This document shows positions 27,220 to 43,023 of a stretch of 64,000 nt of DNA, piece after piece. Below the pieces are notes generated by a model. The model saw only the letters and a program-made list of their open reading frames with translations. It was not told the DNA's origin and made no database searches. Position 1 is the stretch's first letter. Every line of letters starts with the position of its first letter. The DNA is from Streptomyces coffeae. GTDB lineage: Bacteria > Actinomycetota > Actinomycetes > Streptomycetales > Streptomycetaceae. A program made the translations under genes and the position numbers. The stretch is from positions 1 through 64,000 of the forward strand of contig NZ_JAERRF010000020.1 of NCBI RefSeq assembly GCF_016741875.1, in the 5' to 3' direction.

Positions 27220-29339
27220 GGTTGGTCCTCAGCTGTCGGTGGAGGAGGAGACAAGGGGGTGGCGATGCGCGCGGAGTCCGAGGCGTCCGGGGCGGTCCGC
27301 GCGGTCGGCAGGCCCGGCTCATGCGTCGTCGCCGGAGCGTCCGGCGCCCAGGTCAGTACGGCCAGCGGGGGTGCTCCGGGGCGGGTGGGCAGCACGCGTG
27401 CGGTCAGTTGGGACTCGGCCACCACGTCCTTCAGCCCGAAGGGCTCCCAGCGGTAGGAGTCGTGCACCTCTCGCTCCGCCCGCGTGGCACCGTCCCGGTA
27501 GACGCGCCAGGTGGAGGACATGCGCATGACGCCGGTGTCCCTCTCGTCCGGTGCGCCGCCGAACGACCACTCGTAGCGGTGCCGTCCGGCGGTCGCCGTG
27601 GCGAGCCTGGTCTCGGGAAGGGTCAACGGCTCCTCGAACTGCATGAGTTCGACGACCACCAGCCCTCCGGGGGCCAGCCGTCGGGTCAGCCGCCGCCACA
27701 GCCGGGCTCGTCCGTCCGCGTCGAGGTGGCCGAGGACCCCGCAGAGTAGGACGACGCTGACCTGGTCAGGGAGTTCCAGGTCGGGAGCGGCGTCCGCGGT
27801 GATGGTGACCCGGGAGCGCAGGTCCGGATCGCTGAAGACCCGGCTGGTCAGTACGGCGCGCATGCCGACCTCCGGTTCACATGCGACGATCTCCGCGTCC
27901 GGCCGGACATGGGCGACGGCCTCGGTCACCAGTCCGGTACCGGCACCGATGTCGACCACCGGCCCCGTGCTGAGATCGGCGTCGGCCAGGAGTTCGACGA
28001 TGGCCGGAACGCTTGAGGTCGCGGTGTGCTCGGCGGCCACGAGATCGAAGAACTCGGCCGACGGGGAGTAGGAAGCGGTGTCCGCAGGACCGGGTGTCGC
28101 CGGATCGGGATCGGTGCCCGTCCGGCCCCGGACAGGGACGGGACGGCCGCCGGCCGGGATCCGGCCGGCGCGGGGGCGGTTCACATCGGCGCGGGAGTGG
28201 TTCGCATCGATGCCGGTATGGTCCGGGTCGGTACGGTCCGGGGCAGTACGGTTGCAGTCCGGACCAGGGAAGACGTCGCTGACCGCCAGGGGCTGGGGGG
28301 TGGCCGGCCGGACGATCTCCGGTGGTCCGAGCCGTGCCGCGAGATCGGTCCAGATGCGGCACACGGCCAGCTCGTACTGGCCCGTGCGCAGCGCATCGCC
28401 GCCCTGTTCGACAGCCTCGCGGAGCCCGTCGAGAGCGCTGCCGATGGCTTTGGGCCACAGGTCGGAGAAGACCGTGCGGAAGGTTCCCGTGTTACCGACG
28501 ACCGCCGTGGTGCCGAGCCCCAGGCCGCCTGTGCCTGGTCCGTCCAGGACGAAGCGCCGGTCGGTGTCGCGTCCGATGTGCAGGCGGGGGCTCCACAGCA
28601 CGGGGCCGTGGGTGTCGGCCAAGGTGAGGACTCCGCCTTCCGTGCCGAGGGAGATCCGGTGCCAGTGGAGGGCGTGGTTGTCCCGGTCGGACGGGTCGAG
28701 CTGGTGGTGCACCCGCAGGGTGAGGGGTACGCCGGCGAACACGCCGTGCAGGGAGCGGAACGGCTGCGGCCCGATTTCGGCGGGCAGCGGTGCCGTGTCC
28801 GCGAATCGCCAGGGCCGCAGGGTGCCCATGGCCTGTCCGAGGATGTCCACCAGGGGGTGCATCAGGTGGACCGGGGTGGCGGCGTCCACGAAGAGCGGTC
28901 GCTGTTGTGCGACGAGCCGACGGGCTGCCTCGATGAAGGCGCGGACCGGAGCGACGTGCGGGTAGTGGGTGTTGAGGCGGTACTGTACGCCCCGGCGGCG
29001 GGCGTGTTTGAGGTTGTCCGTCAACTCGGTGAGATGGACAGGATGTTCCTGGAGGACATGCATGCCCCGGTCCATGAGCGCCTTGGCCAGCTCGGTGCCC
29101 TGGCCGCCCGATATGGAGGAACTCACCGCCACACACGCGGCGTCGATGTCGGCCGGGAGGTCGTCGACGTCCGTATAGGAGGGGACGCCCAGACTTTCCG
29201 CGTACGCCCGGGAAGCGTCCGAGCCCCGGCTCAGGATGCCGGCCAGCGCGTAACCGGGACGTCGGCGTGCCGCCTCGGCGTAGAAGCGGCCGAAGTTGGT
29301 GCCGCAGACCAGCACCCGGAAGGGCGTCGGAGTGCTCAC
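27216..29339 (-). CDS. Thiazolinyl-imine reductase fused to a methyltransferase
   Basis: Starting from GTG at 29339, which overlaps the upstream stop by four bases, the protein has 707 residues; the longer open frame upstream only mirrors the neighbouring gene. Residues 1-350 are a thiazolinyl-imine reductase of the PchG/Irp3/YbtU type: Rossmann start FRVLVCGTNFGRFYAEAA, EHPVHLTEL, RLNTHYPHVAPVRAFI. These enzymes use NADPH to reduce a carrier-bound thiazoline to thiazolidine. Residues about 352-420 are a low-complexity Asp/Thr/Arg/Pro linker. Residues about 422-650 are a SAM methyltransferase (VVDIGAGTGLVTEAVA), paralogous to the stand-alone one at 24.3 kb. The tail is Pro/Thr-rich. In characterised systems the reductase is a separate protein. 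Confidence 0.9.
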   Translation of the reverse strand: MSTPTPFRVLVCGTNFGRFYAEAARRRPGYALAGILSRGSDASRAYAESLGVPSYTDVDDLPADIDAACVAVSSSISGGQGTELAKALMDRGMHVLQEHPVHLTELTDNLKHARRRGVQYRLNTHYPHVAPVRAFIEAARRLVAQQRPLFVDAATPVHLMHPLVDILGQAMGTLRPWRFADTAPLPAEIGPQPFRSLHGVFAGVPLTLRVHHQLDPSDRDNHALHWHRISLGTEGGVLTLADTHGPVLWSPRLHIGRDTDRRFVLDGPGTGGLGLGTTAVVGNTGTFRTVFSDLWPKAIGSALDGLREAVEQGGDALRTGQYELAVCRIWTDLAARLGPPEIVRPATPQPLAVSDVFPGPDCNRTAPDRTDPDHTGIDANHSRADVNRPRAGRIPAGGRPVPVRGRTGTDPDPATPGPADTASYSPSAEFFDLVAAEHTATSSVPAIVELLADADLSTGPVVDIGAGTGLVTEAVAHVRPDAEIVACEPEVGMRAVLTSRVFSDPDLRSRVTITADAAPDLELPDQVSVVLLCGVLGHLDADGRARLWRRLTRRLAPGGLVVVELMQFEEPLTLPETRLATATAGRHRYEWSFGGAPDERDTGVMRMSSTWRVYRDGATRAEREVHDSYRWEPFGLKDVVAESQLTARVLPTRPGAPPLAVLTWAPDAPATTHEPGLPTARTAPDASDSARIATPLSPPPPTAEDQP

Positions 29340-30519
29340 AGCACACCCTCTTCCACCTGCTCGGCGCCAGCCGCCGCTCCAGTGAGCCGGAGGTCCGCGA
29401 CCCCCTGGGACCGCAGGTGCCGCACCACGGTGTCGGAGGCGAGCACGTCGCAGGCGAAGTGCACGCCCGCCGGAACCTCGCGCCGCAGCACCGCGTCCAC
29501 CGCGAGCGCGCCCACGGCAGCGGTGAGCCGGTAACTGCTGGCCGCGCGCAGGGTCAATCCCGCCGTCGTCGGCATCCCGGAGGCGGTGCCCGTCAGCGCG
29601 AAGTCCATGACGTAGTAGGGCTTGCGTCCGGCCAGATCGAGGCCGGCGGCGAGGATCAGCCTCTCCGCCAGCCGGTCCGGGTCGTCTCCGGCGGCGAGGC
29701 GGCCAGGCAGCAGGTTGAGCAGCGCGCGTACGGCGGGACCGGGGTGGACGTTGTACCAGTCGAGCCGGTCGAGGCCCAGGACGGTGGCGAGGCGTTCGCT
29801 CTCGCCGCTGAGGTAGGGCTGAACGGCGACCCGGCCGGGGAAAGCGTCGTGTTCGGTGTCCTCGGCCGTGCGCAGGGCGCGCGGCACGCGCCGGCCGCCG
29901 CGGACGGCAGCCAGTGCCTCGCCGTAGGCCGCGCCGTCCGCACCTCCCGAGGTGAGGGAGAGCATGAGGTCGTGCGCCACCGTCGGCGAACAGGTCTCCA
30001 GGCCTCCGCAGTAAGCGGTCAGCGCTGCGGCGCTGTCCAGGCCCTGCCCGGCCAGCCAGCGGGGCAGGAGGCTGGACAGCCCGGGCAGAGCTCCCGCCGA
30101 CAGGACGACGGTGCGGCCGTCGCGGGCCGGGTCGCCGTCCTTGAGGAGGTCCTCGGCGGCCGGGTCGTCCCCGGCCACGTCGACGCAGTGCGCGTCGGCG
30201 GCAAGTGCCGCCGAAGCCACCGCGGCACGGAGCCGGTAGGTGGGGCCGACACAGTTGAGGACGATGTCGCAGCCCTCGGTGAAGGCACGCAGACCGTCCG
30301 GTGCGGTGGCGTCCGCCCACACGGTCTCGTCATGGCCGACGGAATCCTCCTCGGCGACCGCGCACAGCGCTGACGCGGTCCGCCCGCCCAGGCGGAGCCC
30401 GGTGTGACCGAGGGCGCGCAGTTCCCGTACAGCGGCCCGACCGACCGCCCCGGAAGCACCCAGGACTCCGATAAGGGGCTTGTGCCAGGCCGTCGAGGTC
30501 CCTGTCGTCGTGTTCTGTG

Positions 30520-30523
<4 letters not shown>
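29336..30523 (-). CDS. Saccharopine dehydrogenase-like oxidoreductase
   Basis: A 395-residue protein with an N-terminal Rossmann fold (PLIGVLGASGAVGRAAVREL; loop DIVLNCVGPTYRLRAAV) and a C-terminal domain like the saccharopine dehydrogenase/trans-acting enoyl reductase group. NAD(P) binding is likely. The gene sits between the NRPS and imine reductase genes with four-base overlaps on both sides. A gene of this kind occupies the same place in the coelibactin locus as I remember it. It might carry out a second reduction or an oxidation of the peptidyl chain or the released product; the sequence does not say which. Confidence 0.82.
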
Positions 30524-36086
<5,563 letters not shown>

Positions 36087-36090
<4 letters not shown>

Positions 36091-39000
36091 AGCTCTCCGG
36101 TCTCGTAGGCGGTCTCGTGGGCCGCGAGCGTTCGGGTGACGTCCGCGGCGAGCGCGGCGATGGTCGGTGCGGCGAAGAAGCGACGCACGGGCACGGTGGC
36201 TCCGAGGCGGCGCTCGATCGCGGTGAGCAGGCGCAGCGCGGTGAGGCTGTCGCCACCAACGGTGAAGAAGTTGGCGTTGCGGTCCGGCGCCCGGTGCGGC
36301 AGGTACTCGTGCCAGAGTGCGGCCAGGGTCGTCTCGGTCTCGCCCCGTGGCGGTTCGGCGCCGGCGGACACCGTCTCAGGTCCCGCCAGGCCGGCCAGGG
36401 CTCCCCGGTCGATCTTGCCGTTCGCGGTGAGGGGCAGGACGGGCAGCAACAGGATGCGGGACGGGACGGCGTAGACGGGCACCCGCTCCGCGAGCAGGCT
36501 GAAGAGGCTCTCGGTGAGGTCAGGGTGCTCGACGGGCGTGACGGACTCGGGGAGCACCGGCTCGTTGGCGGAGGCGCCGTCCACGGTGAGGTCCTGTGGT
36601 ACGGCGAAGGCGACCAGGCGCTTGGCGGTGCGCTCCCCCACGGCCACCACGGCGGCCCGCGTGATGGCCGGGTGTGCCTCCAACGCTGCCTCGATCTCGC
36701 CCGCCTCGATGCGGTGGCCGGCGATCTTCAACTGGCTGTCGAGCCGGCCGAGGAACTCCAGCAGCCCGTCGCCCCGGAACCGGCCCAGGTCACCCGTCCG
36801 GTACCAGCGTCGCCCGCCTTGTTCGATGAACTTCTCGGCGGTGCGGACCGGGTCGGCCAGGTAGCCGCGGGCCAGTCCCGCGCCCCCGATCCACAGTTCG
36901 CCGGGCACCCAGTCGGGACAGTCCCGCCCGTCCCGATCGACCACGCGGTAGTGCTGCCCGGTCAGAGGGCGTCCGTAGGGGATGGACACCCACCGTGGAT
37001 CCAGCTCGGTGACGGTGAGGGTGTTGGACCAGATGGCGGCTTCCGTGGCTCCGCCCATGGCGACGAAGGTGCAGGGCCCCGCGGTCCGGGCCCGCAGCCG
37101 GGCGGGCAGGTCGAGGCCGATCCAGTCGCCCGAGACCAGTGCGGTCCGCAGCTTCCCTATCCGACCACCTTCCCGTCCCCCCTGTTCATCGGCGTCGAGC
37201 AGCAGGTCGAGCAGGGCCGGGACGGTGTTCCAGACGGTCACGCCGTACTGATCCAGCAGACTCGGCCAGCGGGCCGGTTCCCGGCGCTGGTCCTCGGTGG
37301 GCAGCAAGAGGGAGCCGCCCCCGGCGAGCAGGCCGAAGACGTCGTACACGGACAGGTCGAAGTCCAGTGCCGACAGGGCGAAGACGCGGTCGTCCCCGGA
37401 TACGCCGTGCCGTGCGTTGATGTCCGCGATCGTGTTCCAGGCGGCGGCGTGGGTGATCTCGACTCCCTTGGGCTCGCCCGTGGAACCCGACGTGAAGATC
37501 ACGTAGGCGAGCGCCTGGTGGGACGTTTCACACGGCGCGGGCAGCGGCTCGCGGCCCTGCGTGCCCGCGAAGGACAGGGTGCGAGGGCCGGTTCCTTGCG
37601 GGGCGGGCCAACTCCCCAGAATCACCTTGAATCCGGCGGTGGCGTGCACCCGCTCCAGCCGCGCTGCGGGCTGTTCGAGGCTCAGGGGAACATAGGCGGC
37701 GCCGACCGCGAGGACGCCGAGGACCGCCGCGATCTGCTCCGGGCCCTTGGGCAGGGTGACCGCGACCAGCTCGCCCGGACGCACGCCCGCGTCGCCGAGC
37801 GCGGCGGCCACGCGCAGCACCTGGTCGGCGAGGGTTCCGTACGTCACCTCCTCTCCTGCCGTCGTGACGAGGGCGGTTCGGTCGGGGGTGGCCGACGCGT
37901 GGGTGAAGAACGCCTCGTGCAGCAAGCGCGGCGTCACCGGTTCCAGGGCGGCCTCTCGTGCCGCGCCGGCCCGCCGTTCGTACTGGATGGCGGGCAGCAG
38001 GTCGGGGAGCGGCGCGTGCGCGTCCCAGTCGCCGGCGACGACGTGCCGCAGGAGTCGTTCATAGGCGGCGAACATCGCGTCCAGCACGCCGTCGGAGAAC
38101 AGTTCCTCGACGGCGTCCCAGGTGACGATCAGGTTCCCGGACTCCTCGGTGACCTGGTTGTCCAGGCAGACCTGCGGGGACTGGGAGATGCCCCACACCT
38201 TCGCGGGGAAGCCGGTGCCCGGTCCGGCCAGCGTCGCGTCACCGACGCCGATGGCGCTGGTGAACACCACGGGCGCGGCGGCGTCCACCGTGCCCGTGCG
38301 ACGTCCGAACTCCCGCAGCAGCCAGTCGATCAGCACGTCGGCGTGGTCGAGGTCCTCCGCCTGACGGCGTTGCAGCGCGACGGCCGCCGCGAGCCAGGAC
38401 GTCCCCTCGCGCCGGTGCCCCGCGAGAGAGAGGGAGGTGAAGTCGCCCAGCACCCGGTGGATGTGGGGGTGCGCGTCGCGCCGGTTGAAGAGGGTGAGGG
38501 TGACGGTCAGGGCGTCGGTTCCGCTCCAGGCCGCCAGGACCTCCGCGTACAGGGCCAGCAGGACGGTGGAAGGGGTGAGGCCGTGCCGGGCCGCGTCCCG
38601 CTTGACGGCCTGCCAGTCCTCGGCGGGAAGGCTCAGCCGACGCCGGGTGAAGGCGGGCGCGTCGAGTGTCGCCGGGTCCCGGTCGAAGGGCAGGGCGGGA
38701 GGGGGCGGCAGTTCGGACAGCCGGGCCCGCCAGTGGGCGCGGGCCCGTGCGGCCGAACCCGGGTCCGCCGGGAGGCGGGTCAGATAGTCGCGGAACGACA
38801 CGTCCACGGGCGGCAGTTCATGGCCGGGGTCGGCGTAGAGCGCGTTCAGTTCGGCGTAGAGCGTGGTGATGGAGAGCGCGTCGAGCACGAGGTAGTCCAG
38901 ACCGACGCCGACACGGGTCCGTACCTCGCCGTCGTTCTCTCCAGCCTCCCCGTCTTCGCGGTAGCGCACCGCCTCGATCGCGAAGAGCGGCCACCGGGCG

Positions 39001-42000
39001 GGGTCGCGGACCTGATGGGACAGGCTGGCCCGCAAGTCGGCGAGCGTCTCAGCCGCATCGCTCGCACGGGCGTCCCGCACCGGTATGCGCACCGGCGGTA
39101 CGTCGGGCAGGACGCGCTGGTGACCGTCTTCGACGACCGCGCGCAGCATGCCGTGCCGCCGAACGAGGGCGTTCCAGGCGCGCTCCAGCCGGTCCAGGTC
39201 GACGTCCGTGCCGTCGAACTCCGTGTAGTGCCAGGTGCCGACGCCGCCGAGGGTGAAGCGCGGGTCCCGGCCGGTGTGGTAGGCGGTCTGGACGTCCGTC
39301 AGCGGGAAGGGCTCGTGGGCGTGGTCCGGGTCGGGCACGAGGAGGGGCGGGGCTGTCGGCTCGCCGTTGTCGGCCGTCGCGGGGTGCAGTGTCTCGCAGA
39401 AGTGCTGGAGGACGGGGCGGGCGAAGAGGTCGGCCACGCGGGCGCCGGGGAAACCGGCGGTGCGCAGCCGGCCGATCATGCGCGTCGCGACGAGGGAGTC
39501 GCCGCCCAGCAGGAAGAAGCTGCTCTCGCGTCCCACATCGGCAACGCCGAGCAGTTCGGCCCACTGGTCCGCCACAGCGGTCTCCACCGGTCCGACCGGT
39601 GCCGACGTGCGAGATCCGTCCTGGCCCGCCGTCTCGGTCAACGCCTGGCGGACGGCCGCCCGGTCGAGCTTGCCGTTGGCGGTCAGCGGAAGGTCGGTGA
39701 GGACCAGGACGCGTTCGGGGACCATGTAGGAGGGCAGTCGTTCCGCCGCCCGGAGGCGGACCCGTTCCGGGTCGGGTGCCTCACCGCGGGCGGACACGGC
39801 CGCGGTGAGGTGACGCACGGGCCCGTCGAGGACGGTGGCGATCGCGTGCAGGACGGCGGGGTCGTCCTCCAGCGCGGACTCGACCTCGCCCAGTTCGATC
39901 CGGTGGCCGCCGATCTTCACCTGGTGGTCGGCGCGGCCGAGGAACTCCAGCACCCCGTCGGGCCGGTAGCGGGCCAGGTCACCACTGCGGTACCAGCGTT
40001 CACCGTCGTACTCGACGAAGCGTTCCGCCGTGCGCTCGGAGTCCGCACGATAGCCGTTCGCCACACCGGGCCCGCCGATCCACAGCTCTCCGGGGACGAG
40101 ATCGGGACAGTCGCGTCCCCGTCCGTCCACGACGCGGGCCCGCATGTTGCGCAGCGGAACCCCGTACGGGACGGACTTCCATGCCGGATCGGTCTGCGCC
40201 ACCTCGAACACCGTCGAATGGACCGCGGCCTCCGTCATGCCGCCCAGCGCCACGAAACGGCAGCCGGGCACGAGGGCGCGCAGCCTGCGCGGCTGGTCGA
40301 GCCCCACCCAGTCGCCACCGAGCAGCACCATGCGCAGCGAGTCTCCGAGGCCCTCGTCCTCTCCTGCGGCCATCAGCAGGTCCAGCAGGGCTGGCACGCA
40401 CTGCACCAGCGTCACCCCGTGCGTACGCACCAGCCGTGCCCAGTGGTGGGCGTCCCGTCGGTGCTCGTGCCCCACGGTGACCACCTGGCCGCCGAGGGAC
40501 AGCGGCGTGAAGATGTCCCAGGTCGCGAGGTCGAAGTCCAGCGCGGAGATCGCGAGAGTGCGATCCGAGGAGCCGAGCCCGAGCTGCTCCTCCATCGCCT
40601 CGATGGTGTTGACGACCGCCCGGTGTGACACCTCGACACCCTTTGGCAGCCCGGTCGAGCCCGACGTAAACAGCACGTAGGCCGACAGGCCGGGATCCGG
40701 CTGGACGACCGGTGCGGGCCGCGCCGCCGACGCGTCCTCCAGGAGCAGCACCGGAGCCGAGGAGACGTCTCCGCAGAGATGGGCGTGGTCCCGGTCGGTG
40801 AGCACGGCGGACGCGCCGGCCACGGAGTGGATGCGTTCCCGGCGCACGGCGGGCTGCTCCACGCCGACGGGGGCGTAGGCCGCGCCCGCGGCCAGGACGC
40901 CGAGGACCGCGGTGATCTGGTCGGCGCCCTTGGGCAGGGTGACCGCGACGGTGTCGCCTTCCCGGACGCCGTGGTCACGCAGCAGAGCGGCGATCCGGAG
41001 TGCCGTGTGGGCGAGTTCGCCGTAGGTGAGCGTGTCTCCGGTGGTGCGGACGACCGCGGTGCGGTCCGGCTCGGTCTCGGCGAGCCGGAAGAACCGGGTG
41101 TGCAGGGCACGGTCCGGGACGGGCACGGGAGGCAGGGCCGCCACCGCGCGCCGGGGCAGGACGTCGGGTGCGAGCAGGCCGTCCACCGGCCGGGCCCAGG
41201 CGTCAGGGTCCGTCACGAGACGGGTGATGAGGCCGCGGTAGGCGTCGAACGCGGCGTCGGGCACACCGGCCTCGAACACGCCGTCCCGTACGTCCCAGTT
41301 GAGGAGGAGACCACCGTCGAGTTCGGTGACCTGGGCGTCCAGGTAGACCTGCGGTCCCTGGGAGATGATCCAGGAGGGGCGGCCGAAGGACTTCTGTACG
41401 TCCTGCTCGAAGATCTCGCCCAGCCCGATGGCGCTGGTGTAGACGACCGGGGCCAGCACCGGGGAGCCCTCGGCGCGGGCGAGGTCGCGCAGCACCTCGA
41501 CGCCGCCGTAGGCGCCGTGGGAGATGCCTTCCTGCAGGCGCTCCTGGAGGCCGCGGGCCTGCCGGGAGAACGGCAGGGAGGCACTCATGTCCGCGTCGAG
41601 CAGGACCGAGCTGCTGAAGTCCCCGACCAGATCGGCGACTTCGGGGGTGAACATCTCCCGGTCGAACAGCGGGAGGTTGAGGAGGAAACGCCGGCTGTCG
41701 CTCCAGGCGGCGATGACCTCGGCGAAGGCGGTGGCGAGGGCGGCGGCGGGGGTGATGCCGTGCCGGCGGGCGGCGCTGATCAGCGCCGCCTTGTCGGCGG
41801 GGCCGAGCCAGTGGTGCAGGCGCCGGGAGTGGGTCAGCGTGCTGTCGTCCGCGCGGACCGGGGTGAGTGGGTCGACGGTCGTCGGCAGCCGAGGGGCGCG
41901 GGGCAGATCAGCCAGGCGCTCACGCCACCAGGCGGCGTGCTGCTCACGTTCCGCCCTTCGCCGGACGTCGTGCTCCGCGAGGTACCGGCGGTAGTCCAGG

Positions 42001-42845
42001 CCGAGTTCGCGCGGCGGGTCGTCGGGACAGTCGTAGAAGCGGCGCAGGTCCGACAGGAGGACCCGCAGGCTCAGCGCGTCGCCGGCCATCATGTCCAGGT
42101 CGATCTGCACGCGGGTCCTGCCATCGGGGAGCAGGCACAAGGCCGCACGGAATACGTCACCGGCGGCGATGTCCAGGCGCGCGTGGGTGTTGCGCTCGCG
42201 CAGCGCCTCCAGCGCGGACTCGGCCTCGCCAGCGGTGCGCTCACGCAGGTCGTGCACGGTGAGCGGGGCGCCCGGAGCACCGAAGCGCTGGCGGCCCTCC
42301 TCGTCGAAGACGGCCCTCAGCATGCCGTGCCGCCGCACGAGTGCCCGCAGAGCGGTCTCGAGCCGGACCGGATCGACCGCGTGGCCGTCGAGTTCGACGT
42401 AGAAGTGCGCGGCGACGCCGCCCAGGGGCTGTCCGTCCTGGCGTCCGATCCAGTAGGCGTGCTGCATCGTGGCCAGCGGGAAGGCATCTGGCTCCGCCTC
42501 GGTCGTCGCCGCGTCGAGCGGCGCGAGCGGGGCGGGTCGCGCGGTGGCGGGTGCGTCTCCGCGCCGTCCTTGCCCGAGCAGGGTCGTCCAGGCCCCCAGG
42601 GTCGGACTGCGCGTGAGGTCCTGGAAGGTGACCGTACTGCCCTCGCGGCGCCAGACGCCGACCAGAGACATCAATACCAACGAGTCGAGACCGAGTTCGA
42701 AGAGGTCCCGGTCGTCGTCCAGCTCTTGTGGCGCGATCTCCAGCGCGCGTGCCACCGCTTCACGTACCGCTGCCGACGCGTGAAGGTCACGCCTGCCGGT
42801 GTCACCTTCCGCTGTCCGTGCCTGGACGACTGCTTCATCGCTCAC
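36087..42845 (-). CDS. NRPS: ArCP-Cy-A(Thr-like)-PCP-Cy-A(Cys)-PCP, loading and two modules
   Basis: 2252 residues. Aryl carrier protein (about 20-95, LGLDSL) takes salicylate; Cy1 (about 115-555, DMMAGDALS); A1 (about 570-1060, FTSGSTGLPKG); PCP1 (Ser near 1113); Cy2 (about 1165-1600, DYLVLDALS); A2 (about 1620-2135); PCP2 (Ser near 2197, VGGDSL). I read A2 as D-L-Y-N-L-S-M-I-W-K, near the Cys code, and A1 as D-L-W-Q-L-G-L-V-H-K, which shares D, W, G, V, H and K with the Thr code. So the predicted chain is salicyl-methyloxazoline-thiazoline. No epimerase is seen. It is the first gene of the long minus-strand operon, starting 91 bases from a Fur/Zur-like palindrome. HMWP2 of yersiniabactin is the nearest well-known relative in plan but has one A domain. 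Confidence 0.95.
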
Positions 42846-42936
42846 TGATGGGGCCTTCCGATCGGATGAGGTGGAAGTCGGGTCGGGGGCGGGCGCTGGA
42901 ATCCCCCCTCACACAGTCCCGAATCCAGCCTAGATT

Positions 42937-42953
42937 GAAATGATTATCATTTC
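42937..42953. promoter_or_regulatory. Fur/Zur-type operator in the divergent NRPS/ligase promoter
   Basis: GAAATGATTATCATTTC is a perfect 17-bp palindrome with 8-1-8 symmetry, in the 178-base gap between the divergent NRPS and ligase genes. Its core AATGATTATCATT is identical to the core of the classic Fur box, and TGAAATGAT also resembles actinobacterial Zur boxes. It does not look like the DmdR/IdeR box that usually controls streptomycete iron genes. One site could repress both transcription units when metal is plentiful. Confidence 0.8.
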
Positions 42954-43023
42954 TATAGCATCGTAGTCACACGATGGGGCCTGGCGCCAGAAGCCGAGGC
43001 CCTCCAAAGAGAGGCACAACCTC

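Noticed and set aside
27216..30320. A 1034-codon minus-strand frame as one protein
   Set aside because: The first 327 codons mirror the dehydrogenase-like gene in another frame. The GTG at 29339, overlapping that gene's stop by four bases, starts the real reductase-methyltransferase.
42937..42953. DmdR/IdeR iron box
   Set aside because: The usual streptomycete DmdR box (TTAGGTTAGGCT type) is not present. The dyad instead matches Fur/Zur-type cores.
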